Of a stretch of 64,000 bases of DNA, positions 43,456-51,773 are shown piece after piece. Each line of letters opens with the position of its first letter. The first letter of the stretch is position 1. The stretch is from NCBI GenBank assembly GCA_963728965.1, contig CAVSMH010000006.1:1612001-1676000 (forward strand), in the 5' to 3' direction. This DNA is from DASQZT01 sp963728965. GTDB lineage: Bacteria; Acidobacteriota; Terriglobia; Bryobacterales; Bryobacteraceae. The position numbers and the translations under genes are program-made. The notes beneath the pieces are model-generated. The model was not told where the DNA came from. It made no database searches and saw only the letters and a program-made list of their open reading frames with translations.

Positions 43456-44900
43456 GAGGGCATCGCCCAGCGCAGGATCTCTTCGGGCGTGGCCCCGGCG
43501 GGCCGGCATTCGGCCACCACCGAGCCCTCGCGCATCACCAGGATGCGGTGGGAAAGGGTGAGGATTTCGTTCATTTCCGAAGAAACCAGCAGAATGGCCT
43601 TGCCTTCGCCGGCCAGGCGGGCGATCAATCCGTAGATATCGGCTTTGGCAGCGACGTCGATGCCGCGCGTGGGCTCATCCAGAATCAGGATCGCCGGTGA
43701 GGCAAGCAGCGTCCGGGCCAGCACAACCTTCTGTTGGTTGCCGCCGCTCAGGTTTTTCACCGGCTGCTCGGTGCCGGCGCTGCGTACGCCGAATTCGCGA
43801 ATCTGGCGGACGGCGGCGGCGGTCTCGGCCGCGCGGTGAAGAAACGGCCCCGCGAGGTAGCGGTCCAGGCTGGACAGCGTGACGTTTTCGCGAATCGACA
43901 TCTCGGGGATGAACCCGTATTGGCGGCGATCTTCGGTCACCATGCCGATTCCATACGCCAGGGCATCGGCGGGCGACTCGATCCGCACCGGACGACCGTT
44001 CACCAGAATGGCTCCGCGGTCGGCGGGTGCCAGGCCGTAGATGGCGGCCGCCACGTCGGTCCGGCCGGCGCCCATGAGTCCGGCGAGGCCCAGAATCTCG
44101 CCGCGCCGCAGGGCGAAGCCGACGTCGTGAAATCGCCCACGGCGGGTCAGCCCGCGCACTTCTAGCACCACCTCTCCGGGCCTGGCGAGCGGCCGGGGCG
44201 CGGCGCTTTCAAGCGCCCGTCCAACCATCAACGCAATCAACCGCGCCTCGTCGAGTCCGGCGGCGGGCTGAGTGGTGATGTGGCGGCCGTCACGCATCAC
44301 CGTGATGGTGTCCGCAAGCCGAAAAATCTCGGCCATGCGATGCGAGATGTAAACGATCGTCACGCCGCGTTGCCGCAGGTCGAGCATGATCCGGAACAGC
44401 ATCTCCGATTCGCGTTCGGAGAGCGCCGAGGTGGGCTCGTCCATGATGAGCAGGTCCGCGTCGCGCCCCAGTGCTTTGGCGATCTCGACCGACTGCTGTT
44501 CGGCGAAACTCAAATCGCGCATTCGCCGCGTCGGGTCGAACGCCATGCCCAGACGGTCCAGCAGCTCGCGCGCGCGGCGGTCGATAGCCCGGCGGTCGAG
44601 CCACCCGGGCAGCCACCGCGCCGGTTCCTGTCCCATGCAGATGTTTTCGGCGGCCGTCAAATCGGGAAACGGCAGCAATTCCTGGTGGATCATGGCGATG
44701 CCGCGCCCGTGGAAGCGGATGCGTCCGGCATCGGGCTGCTCCAGGCCCGCCACCGTCCGCATCAGTGTGGACTTGCCCGCCCCATTCTCGCCCGTGATGG
44801 CGTGGACCTCTCCGCGAGCCACCGATAGATTCACGCCCTCCAGTGCCCGGATGCCTCCGAACGATTTGTGCAGTCCCTCCACTTCCAGAATGGCGTCCAT
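43452..44900 (-). CDS. Sugar ABC transporter ATP-binding protein (RbsA-like, two ATPase domains)
   Basis: A 482-residue protein with two ABC domains. The first has Walker A GENGAGKST, a signature-like LSFAEQQSVEIAKAL and Walker B LLIMDEPTSAL. The second has GLMGAGRTD in place of Walker A, NLSGGNQQKVVLARTL as signature and ILILDEPTRGID as Walker B. The degenerate second Walker A is normal for this family. The ATG at 44900 begins at MDAILEVEGLHKSFGG. It energises import with the adjacent permease and binding protein. It is divergent from the GH3 gene with 106 bases between. Confidence 0.93.
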   Translation of the reverse strand: MDAILEVEGLHKSFGGIRALEGVNLSVARGEVHAITGENGAGKSTLMRTVAGLEQPDAGRIRFHGRGIAMIHQELLPFPDLTAAENICMGQEPARWLPGWLDRRAIDRRARELLDRLGMAFDPTRRMRDLSFAEQQSVEIAKALGRDADLLIMDEPTSALSERESEMLFRIMLDLRQRGVTIVYISHRMAEIFRLADTITVMRDGRHITTQPAAGLDEARLIALMVGRALESAAPRPLARPGEVVLEVRGLTRRGRFHDVGFALRRGEILGLAGLMGAGRTDVAAAIYGLAPADRGAILVNGRPVRIESPADALAYGIGMVTEDRRQYGFIPEMSIRENVTLSSLDRYLAGPFLHRAAETAAAVRQIREFGVRSAGTEQPVKNLSGGNQQKVVLARTLLASPAILILDEPTRGIDVAAKADIYGLIARLAGEGKAILLVSSEMNEILTLSHRILVMREGSVVAECRPAGATPEEILRWAMPS

Positions 44901-45006
44901 GGCTTGAAGCTTCTCAAGTCTGGAAAGGTATATCACGGCCGCCGCATATGTCAAACCCGGGGCGCGCACAGCGCCAAAACATGCTACAAGCGGAGGTGGA
45001 GATTCC

Positions 45007-46845
45007 ATGAAACTTCGCAACCTCGCGCTCCTGACCATCGCCCTGGCCGGCGGCTTCTACTTCTCCCGCGCCGCCGCCGGACCCAAAGCGCTTTCCTCCT
45101 TCGATCCGCAAGTAAAAGCGCTCCTCGCGCGGATGACTCTCCAGGAAAAAATCGGCCAGATGACCCAGCCCGAACAGGACGCCCTCAAGGATCCGGCCGA
45201 CCTCGAAAACCTCTTCATCGGCTCGGTCCTCAGCGGCGGGAGTTCCGACCCGAAGGCGGGCAACAGTCTCGAGGCCTGGACCAGCCTCTACAATCGCATT
45301 CAGGAACACTCCGCCAAAACCCGCCTCCAGATTCCGATCCTCTATGGGATCGATGCGCTGCATGGGCACAATAACGTGATCGGCGCCGTCATCTTCCCGC
45401 ATAATATTGGCCTGGGCTGCACGCGCAATGCGGCCCTGGTGGAGAAGATCGGGCGCGCCACCGCCGAGGAGGTCCGCGCCACCGGAATCCAGTGGACCTT
45501 CGCTCCCTGCGTGACCGTGCCGCAAGACATCCGCTGGGGGCGCACCTACGAGGGCTTTTCCGAGGATCCGAACATCGTCCGCCCGCTGGGCGAAGCGGCC
45601 GTCCGCGGGTTGCAGGGGCCGGACCTGGCCAATCCGCTGGCCGTGCTGGCCTGCGCCAAACATTTCATCGGCGATGGTGGCACCACGTACGGCTCGGTGC
45701 GCCGCCAGAACCGCGAAGGCATGGACCAGGGCGATACGCGCGTGGACGAAGCCACCCTGCGCAAGATCCACCTGCCCGGATACCTGGCGGCCATTCGCGC
45801 CGGCGTGGGCACCATCATGCCCTCCTACAACAGTTGGAACGGCGTGAAGTGCTCGGCCAGCAAGCGGCTGATGACCGAGATCCTCAAACAGGAGCTCGGA
45901 TTCGAAGGTTTCCTGATCTCCGACTACAACGCCGTAGACCAGCTCAACCCGAATTTCAAGGAAGCCGTAGCCACATCGATCAATGCCGGCATGGATATGG
46001 TGATGGAGCCCACGCGCTACCGCGAATTCATTGCCGACCTCAAGGCGCTGGTGGACGAAGGCAAGGTGCCGATGACGCGCATCAATGACGCCGTGACGCG
46101 CATTCTGCGGGTCAAATTTGCCATGGGCATGATGGATGGCAGGAAGCCCCCGCTGGCCGATCCGGCGGTTCAGAAGAGTTTCGGCTCGCCCGAGCATCGC
46201 ACACTGGCGCGCCAGGCGGTGCGTGAATCTATCGTGCTGCTCAAGAACGACCACAACGTGCTGCCGCTTGCGAAGAAGGCCGCCCGCATTCACGTGGCCG
46301 GCAAGAGCGCCGACGACATCGGCATTCAGTGCGGCGGCTGGACCATCGACTGGCAGGGCAAAGTGGGGCCGATCACCACCGGCGGGACGACCGTGCTGGC
46401 CGCCATTCAGAAGACCGCCGACAAGAACTCCAGGGTCACCTATTCCAGGGACGGCGCCGGCGCCGCCGGAGCGACCGTGGCGGTGCTGGTCATCGGCGAG
46501 CGGCCCTACGCGGAAATGAACGGCGACCGCGCCGACCTCTCGCTCGACAAAGAGGACCTGGCCGCTTATCAGAACCTGAAAAGCGCCGGCATCCCGATTG
46601 CCGTCGTGCTGATCTCGGGCCGTCCCATGATTGTCAATGACGTGTTGAACGGCGTGGATGGCTTCATGGCTGCCTGGCTGCCGGGCACCGAAGGGCAGGG
46701 CGTGGCCGATGTCCTGTTCGGCGACTACAAGCCCACCGGAAAGCTCTCCTACTCCTGGCCCAAATCCATGGCGCAACTTCCGCTGAACATCCACAGCGCC
46801 AATTACGATCCGCTGTTCAAGGTCGGTTATGGGCTGAAGTATTGA
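45007..46845 (+). CDS. Exported GH3 beta-glucosidase-like enzyme
   Basis: A 612-residue glycoside hydrolase family 3 protein with a signal peptide (MKLRNLALLTIALAGGFYF) ending about residue 25. The barrel has MTLQEKIGQMTQPEQDAL, YGIDALHGHNNVIGAVIFPH, ACAKHFIGDGGT and the nucleophile Asp in GFLISDYNAVDQ. The C-terminal alpha/beta sandwich has SIVLLKNDHNVLPL and the end KLSYSWPKS. GGAGGTGG before the ATG is a strong ribosome site. It probably releases glucose or another monosaccharide from beta-glucosides outside the cytoplasm for the divergent ABC transporter. Confidence 0.93.
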   Translation: MKLRNLALLTIALAGGFYFSRAAAGPKALSSFDPQVKALLARMTLQEKIGQMTQPEQDALKDPADLENLFIGSVLSGGSSDPKAGNSLEAWTSLYNRIQEHSAKTRLQIPILYGIDALHGHNNVIGAVIFPHNIGLGCTRNAALVEKIGRATAEEVRATGIQWTFAPCVTVPQDIRWGRTYEGFSEDPNIVRPLGEAAVRGLQGPDLANPLAVLACAKHFIGDGGTTYGSVRRQNREGMDQGDTRVDEATLRKIHLPGYLAAIRAGVGTIMPSYNSWNGVKCSASKRLMTEILKQELGFEGFLISDYNAVDQLNPNFKEAVATSINAGMDMVMEPTRYREFIADLKALVDEGKVPMTRINDAVTRILRVKFAMGMMDGRKPPLADPAVQKSFGSPEHRTLARQAVRESIVLLKNDHNVLPLAKKAARIHVAGKSADDIGIQCGGWTIDWQGKVGPITTGGTTVLAAIQKTADKNSRVTYSRDGAGAAGATVAVLVIGERPYAEMNGDRADLSLDKEDLAAYQNLKSAGIPIAVVLISGRPMIVNDVLNGVDGFMAAWLPGTEGQGVADVLFGDYKPTGKLSYSWPKSMAQLPLNIHSANYDPLFKVGYGLKY

Positions 46846-46863
46846 CGGACTATCATATTACTA

Positions 46864-48246
46864 GTGCTCCCTCGCCCGAATGTCACACTGGTTCTGAGCA
46901 GCCGGCTGGTGTTGATGGGCGGGTTCGGCGGCCTGCTGCTGCTCATGGCCTTCTCCGCCGTCGATGGCATGCAGGCGTTCGAACAGATCCAGAAGTCGAA
47001 CGCTAACATCCGCGAGGAGTTCCAGTTGCGGACGCGCGTGTTGGACCGGATTCGCGCCGATGTCTACATCTCGGGCACCTACGTTCGCGATTACCTGCTG
47101 GAAAAGGAGAGCGGCAAAGCCGAAGGCCACCGCTACAGCCTTCTGGAGACGCGCAACGATACGGATTCGGCGCTGCAACAGTACCGCAGTCTGTTGAATC
47201 CGCAGGAATCGCAACCGTTCGAGGCGCTCAGCGACAAACTGGCGGCTTATTGGCGCGTCCTGGAGCCGGTGTTTGAATGGACCACCGAACAGCGCCAGCG
47301 GAACGGCTACGCTTTTCTTCGCGATGAGGTGTTTCCCCGGCGGATGTCGATGCTCGCCATCGCCGACCAGATCGGCGCGATCAACGAGTCGCAGCTCCGC
47401 GAGGGAAAGTTGAAGGTTGACGAAATCTTCCGCCTGTCGCGCCGCCGGCTGGCCATTACCGTCGGCCTCACCATCGGACTGGGGCTGTTGCTGGCTTCCT
47501 TCAGCATTCGCAAGATCCTCCGCCTCGAAAGCGTGACCGCGGACCACTACCTGGAAATGGCGGAGGCGCGCGCGGAGCTGCAGCAGTTGTCCGCCCGCCT
47601 GGTGGAGGCCCAGGAGAACGAGCGCCGCTCGATTTCCCGCGAACTGCACGATGAAGTGGGGCAGGCGCTGACGGCGGTTCTGGTGGAAATGGCGAACCTG
47701 TCCACGCTGATTGGCGCCAGCGGCTCGGAGGCCGTAGTCGGGAAGGCCGTCGAAATCAAGCACCTGGTGGAGGCCGCCATCAGCACGGTGCGCAACATGG
47801 CGCTGCTGTTGCGTCCCTCCATGCTCGACGACCTTGGACTGGTGCCGGCCCTGGAGTGGCAGGCGCGGGAGGCATCCAAGCGCAACCGAATCCGCATCCG
47901 GGTGGAGGCGGACCAGGTGTCCGAAGACCTGTCCGAAGAACACAAGACCTGCGTCTATCGCATCGTTCAGGAGGCGCTCCACAATGCCGTTCAGCACGCC
48001 GAGGCACGCAACGTGAAGGTCGTGGTCCAGCAGCAGCGCCATCGCCTGCTGCTCTCGATTGAAGACGATGGCAAGGGGTTCCACGCCCAGCGCGAGCGCG
48101 GCATGGGGTTGCTGGGAATTCAGGAGCGGGTGAGCCATCTCGGTGGCACGTTCGCCATCGATTCCGAACCGGGGCGCGGCACCATTCTGAAAATTGTCCT
48201 GCCCCTGGACTTGCCCTCGCTGGCGGGCGCGCGGCACATCGCATGA
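46864..48246 (+). CDS. NarL-type sensor histidine kinase
   Basis: A 460-residue membrane kinase. It has two transmembrane helices (about residues 13-33 and 197-215) bracketing an extracytoplasmic domain of about 160 residues, and then a HisKA_3 dimerisation domain with the phospho-acceptor His262 (SISRELHDEVGQAL). The ATPase domain has EALHNAVQHAEA (N box), EDDGKGF and RGMGLLGIQERV (G boxes). The start is GTG 46864. It overlaps its response regulator by four bases. The stimulus is unknown; nearby sugar genes are only a hint. Confidence 0.93.
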   Translation: MLPRPNVTLVLSSRLVLMGGFGGLLLLMAFSAVDGMQAFEQIQKSNANIREEFQLRTRVLDRIRADVYISGTYVRDYLLEKESGKAEGHRYSLLETRNDTDSALQQYRSLLNPQESQPFEALSDKLAAYWRVLEPVFEWTTEQRQRNGYAFLRDEVFPRRMSMLAIADQIGAINESQLREGKLKVDEIFRLSRRRLAITVGLTIGLGLLLASFSIRKILRLESVTADHYLEMAEARAELQQLSARLVEAQENERRSISRELHDEVGQALTAVLVEMANLSTLIGASGSEAVVGKAVEIKHLVEAAISTVRNMALLLRPSMLDDLGLVPALEWQAREASKRNRIRIRVEADQVSEDLSEEHKTCVYRIVQEALHNAVQHAEARNVKVVVQQQRHRLLLSIEDDGKGFHAQRERGMGLLGIQERVSHLGGTFAIDSEPGRGTILKIVLPLDLPSLAGARHIA

Positions 48247-48893
48247 AAACCATCCGCATTCTGCTGGCCGACGACCATACCGTAGTGCGCAAGGGATTGC
48301 GCCTGCTTCTGGAAAGCCACGCCGGATTCGAAGTGGTGGCCGACGCCGCCGATGGGCGGGAGGCGGTCTCGCTCGCCGACGCGCACAAGCCGGACGTAGT
48401 GGTGATCGATGTGGCGATGCCGAACCTGAACGGGATCGAGGCCGCGCGCCAGATTGCCGCCCGCGCCCCGCAGACCGCGGTGGTCTTCCTGAGCATGCAT
48501 TCCGACGAGGGCTACGTGCTGAAGGCGCTCAAAGCGGGCGCCCGCGGATACCTGCTCAAGGACTCCGCCGAATACGACCTGGTGAGCGCCGTCAAAGCGG
48601 TCAGCGAGGGCAAGGCGTTCTTCAGCCCGGCCATCAGCAAGATGCTGGTCGAGGATTACATGCGACGCATGCAGGAACAACAGGTGGAGGACAGTTACGA
48701 ACTGCTCACTACGCGCGAGCGCGAGGTGCTCCAGTTGCTGGCCGAAGGAAAGAACAATAAGGACGTCGCCAACCTGCTGAATCTCAGCCTGTACACCGTC
48801 GAGACCCACCGCAGCAACATTTTTCAAAAGCTGAACCTGCACAGCAGCGCGGAGCTGATTCTCTACGCGATTCGTAAAGGCGTAATCAGCTGA
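48243..48893 (+). CDS. NarL/FixJ-type response regulator
   Basis: A 216-residue regulator with a receiver domain (ILLADDHTVV; phosphorylated Asp56 in VVVIDVAMPN; KAGARGYLLKDSA) and a LuxR-type helix-turn-helix at the end (LTTREREVLQLLAEGKNNKDVANLLNL). The ATG overlaps the kinase stop. A perfect 9-base inverted repeat lies 43 bases downstream, in front of the eleven-gene operon. Whether this regulator binds it is untested. Confidence 0.95.
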   Translation: MKTIRILLADDHTVVRKGLRLLLESHAGFEVVADAADGREAVSLADAHKPDVVVIDVAMPNLNGIEAARQIAARAPQTAVVFLSMHSDEGYVLKALKAGARGYLLKDSAEYDLVSAVKAVSEGKAFFSPAISKMLVEDYMRRMQEQQVEDSYELLTTREREVLQLLAEGKNNKDVANLLNLSLYTVETHRSNIFQKLNLHSSAELILYAIRKGVIS

Positions 48894-48935
48894 CGCACTT
48901 GGTAGCGCAGCAGTGAGTGTCTGTGCCGCGGAGGC

Positions 48936-48960
48936 CCCGTCAAATGAATCGTTTGACGGG
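48936..48960. promoter_or_regulatory. Perfect 9-base inverted repeat, operator or hairpin
   Basis: CCCGTCAAA and TTTGACGGG pair around TGAATCG. No T-run follows on either strand, so a terminator is less likely than an operator for a dimeric regulator or an RNA hairpin. It is 141 bases before the first gene of the large redox operon and 43 bases after the response regulator. Confidence 0.4.
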
Positions 48961-49101
48961 CACTGGTACGGTACTCCGAAATTCGCGTGACAAAATCTCA
49001 CCAATTCCATAGACAGTCGCGTTCCGACGCGATACAGTCTCTAAACACACGGGCGCGCCCCGGGATTGGACCGGGCGCGGCCATTCGGAGGATTTGGGAA
49101 C

Positions 49102-50556
49102 ATGGGGGACGCGCACTCGACGGTTTCCGATACCAGGCCGGGCTCGGCGGCCCGCGGGCTGGCGGAACTGCTGAACTATCCGCTGCTCACCGCGATCTCC
49201 GAACGGCGTACCAGGCGGATCTGCCGGGGGACGTCCGTCGATGCCGGCGCGTTGTCCCACACCAGCATCAATCCGCCAGCGCCGCTTACGGCGCTCGAAG
49301 AGGCGATCCTGATCGTCTCCACCGGGCTGGCCGGCATCAGCCTGCACGATGTGCCGTTGAAACGCCCCGATGGCAAGTTCATGGACGGCACCCCGCAAAT
49401 GGCGATTCCTTCGCGTGCCGCCAGCAGCGCCGATAACGCCGGCGCCACCCACTTCATTCTGATCAACGATCAGGGCACGTGGCTGCTCCAGCACAAGCGT
49501 GGCCGCGAGGCCATCGAGTGGATGAAGCAGTTTCCGCCCAACCGCGCGCAGTGGACCGAAGCGATGTGGCTGGAGGCGGCCGCCGGAGTGAAGCGCAAGC
49601 TCTATCCCGAGCGGCTCGATTTTCCGCGCCGCTGGCCGTACTACTTCGCCTGGAACAAAGTGATTTCGAACAAGCCCGGCACAAGCCTCTTCATGCCGCT
49701 CGTGGATACCACGCGGCAGATGATCAACGTGCTGTTCATTCTGCTGTCGGAGCCGGATGGCGAGAGGCCGGTGATCCTGGACGACTGGTCGAAATTCCGC
49801 CCGCGGACGCTGCTCGAATGGCTGGCCTGGGCCGGCAGCCTGATCGGGGCCGTTCCCAAAATTCCCTACCATCCGGTGGCCGGAATCGAGCGGTTGCAGA
49901 AGAAATGGCTGCAATCGGACTCCCCCGTTCCGCTGGGCCTCGCCTCCACAATGCGCACCGACTACGAGGCGTTCTTTCATCTGCAAAACCTGATGCTCGT
50001 CACGCACGCGATGGGGCTCGGCGGGTGGATCCATGCGGCGGTAGGCGCGCCCTACGTGTTCGAGCGCGATGCTTCGAAGGGCACATACGGACTCGGGTTT
50101 CGCATGCAGGAGCCCAGGAAGTGGAATCGCTGGCCGCCCCTGCCCGCGCCGCTCGCCAACCCGGTGGGCCTCGACGGGGTGCTCGAAGCGCTTTGCCCGC
50201 CGTACGTGAAGTCGATGAACGACGCGGTGGACCAGGTGTACGAGGAGAAGTTCGGTGCGCATGGGGTCTATGGCGATCAGCAGGTATTCGCCGCGCCATA
50301 CCGTTCGCCCCAATCGGCAGCGGACTTTCTGAAGGTGGCCGAGCGCCCCTCGGCCGCCACGGTACAGTACGTGAAGGACGTCTGCAATTATGTCTACGAC
50401 ACCTACGGCCGCTTCCCGGCGCATGTAAATTCGTTTCATGTGCCGGGCGTGTGGCTTCAGGTATCGCACCTGGAGTTGGAATACTACGACAAGTATTTCG
50501 ATCCGGGCCTGTACCACTGGCAGGCGCGGCATCACGAGATTTGGGGGGCCCACTAG
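49102..50556 (+). CDS. Nitroreductase-like protein, first gene of the eleven-gene redox operon
   Basis: A 484-residue soluble protein without a recognised family name. Two stretches recall nitroreductases: SERRTRRICRGTSVDAGAL near residue 30, like the RRSxR start of that fold, and FHLQNLMLVTHAMGLGGWIHA near residue 295, like its conserved helix. This suggests an FMN-binding reductase relative, but the similarity is weak and most of the length is unexplained. GGAGG ends 10 bases before the ATG at 49102. It is 4 bases before the next gene. A redox role fits its neighbours. Confidence 0.6.
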   Translation: MGDAHSTVSDTRPGSAARGLAELLNYPLLTAISERRTRRICRGTSVDAGALSHTSINPPAPLTALEEAILIVSTGLAGISLHDVPLKRPDGKFMDGTPQMAIPSRAASSADNAGATHFILINDQGTWLLQHKRGREAIEWMKQFPPNRAQWTEAMWLEAAAGVKRKLYPERLDFPRRWPYYFAWNKVISNKPGTSLFMPLVDTTRQMINVLFILLSEPDGERPVILDDWSKFRPRTLLEWLAWAGSLIGAVPKIPYHPVAGIERLQKKWLQSDSPVPLGLASTMRTDYEAFFHLQNLMLVTHAMGLGGWIHAAVGAPYVFERDASKGTYGLGFRMQEPRKWNRWPPLPAPLANPVGLDGVLEALCPPYVKSMNDAVDQVYEEKFGAHGVYGDQQVFAAPYRSPQSAADFLKVAERPSAATVQYVKDVCNYVYDTYGRFPAHVNSFHVPGVWLQVSHLELEYYDKYFDPGLYHWQARHHEIWGAH

Positions 50557-50560
50557 GCGG

Positions 50561-51769
50561 ATGCTGGCGGTTTGGATCCTCGCCGGACTGCTCGCCGCGG
50601 TGGCGGTGCTGTGGCTGGTCTCGCCCCTAGCGATCCGAATCCTCGATCGGGCTCCGGGCAACGATCGGGCGCTGCTCGCCTCCGCGTACGAGTTGCCGCG
50701 GTTCTTCGCGCGCTCCCGGGACGGCGGCATCGACACCGCCGTGCCCTGGCCCGGCTGGGACGCGTGGACCGTCTGCGCGCTTCCCGAGGATGCCGACCTG
50801 CCGCCGCACATGATCCGCGGCACCCTGATGACCGGCCTGTACGGTCTCGAAGGCGCCGACAATTACGAGCGCCTGACCTATCGGCTGGACGATTGTGAAG
50901 CCGTCGAGCATTTGTGCCTGGTCCCCACTTCCTACGCGCTGCCCGATGGTGGAACGCTGGTGCTCGACAACCTGGCGCAGCATTATCTACCCCGCTCGAC
51001 CGACCTGCGCATGGCCGATGCGGAACTCGACGTTCGGGTGCTGGGGGCGCGGGTGCGCGACGAGGCCACCGACGTCGCCTATGGCCACATCACGGGCATG
51101 TGGCCGCACTACCGGATTCACCTGTTGAACCCCGAAGCCGAGATTCGCGTGCGCTTGGATTTCACCGGCCGGCGCATTTTGTGGCTGACCGACCTCCCCG
51201 GCGTCTACACCCACTTTGCGGCATTCGGCGATTTCGAAGCCACGGTCTTGTACCACCGCGGCACCCGCATCGAAGACGCCCACCGGCCGCTGCCCAATCC
51301 GGAAACGTTGAAATTCCGCGCTCGCGGTGCGGTGGAGCACGTCTCCGCCGCCAACGCGCTGTGGCTGCCGGTTCGGCCGCGCCGCTGGCTGCACTATCAC
51401 TATGAGGTGCTGTTCGGCGACGATCTCGAAGGCGGGTTCGTACACGCCCGCGCCTTCGGTATCACCTGCCGGAACCGCGGCGGATTGTTCGTGGACGATG
51501 CGTGGCACGAAATTTCGGGCGTTCGGGTACACTACACGGAAACTGACCCGGTGGACAACTGCGGCGGCCTCGGCGGCTTCACGAAAGTGCCGCGGCAGTG
51601 GCGCGTGGAAGCCGTCACCAATCGCGGGACGCTCCAGTACACCGCCTCGCGCACGCATCCGCCGGCGATGACCGGGGCCAACACCAGCCAGTACCATTTC
51701 GAATGGCACGGCACCTGGGGCGGACGCCCCGCGGGGGGGCGCGGTTACGGAGAATACGCCCAGCTCTGA
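50561..51769 (+). CDS. Membrane-anchored beta-rich protein of unknown function
   Basis: A 402-residue protein. One N-terminal helix (about residues 4-24: WILAGLLAAVAVLWLV) anchors a long beta-rich domain with repeated strands (RIHLLNPEAEIRVRLDFTG, LHYHYEVLFGDDLEGGFVHARAFG, NTSQYHFEWHGTWGG). It vaguely resembles lipocalin-like or hydroxyneurosporene-synthase-like (CrtC) folds that bind isoprenoids. This is a fold impression, not a family match. It lies 4 bases from both neighbours, so it clearly belongs to the operon. The ATG at 50561 precedes the anchor. Confidence 0.6.
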   Translation: MLAVWILAGLLAAVAVLWLVSPLAIRILDRAPGNDRALLASAYELPRFFARSRDGGIDTAVPWPGWDAWTVCALPEDADLPPHMIRGTLMTGLYGLEGADNYERLTYRLDDCEAVEHLCLVPTSYALPDGGTLVLDNLAQHYLPRSTDLRMADAELDVRVLGARVRDEATDVAYGHITGMWPHYRIHLLNPEAEIRVRLDFTGRRILWLTDLPGVYTHFAAFGDFEATVLYHRGTRIEDAHRPLPNPETLKFRARGAVEHVSAANALWLPVRPRRWLHYHYEVLFGDDLEGGFVHARAFGITCRNRGGLFVDDAWHEISGVRVHYTETDPVDNCGGLGGFTKVPRQWRVEAVTNRGTLQYTASRTHPPAMTGANTSQYHFEWHGTWGGRPAGGRGYGEYAQL

Positions 51770-51773
51770 GAAT

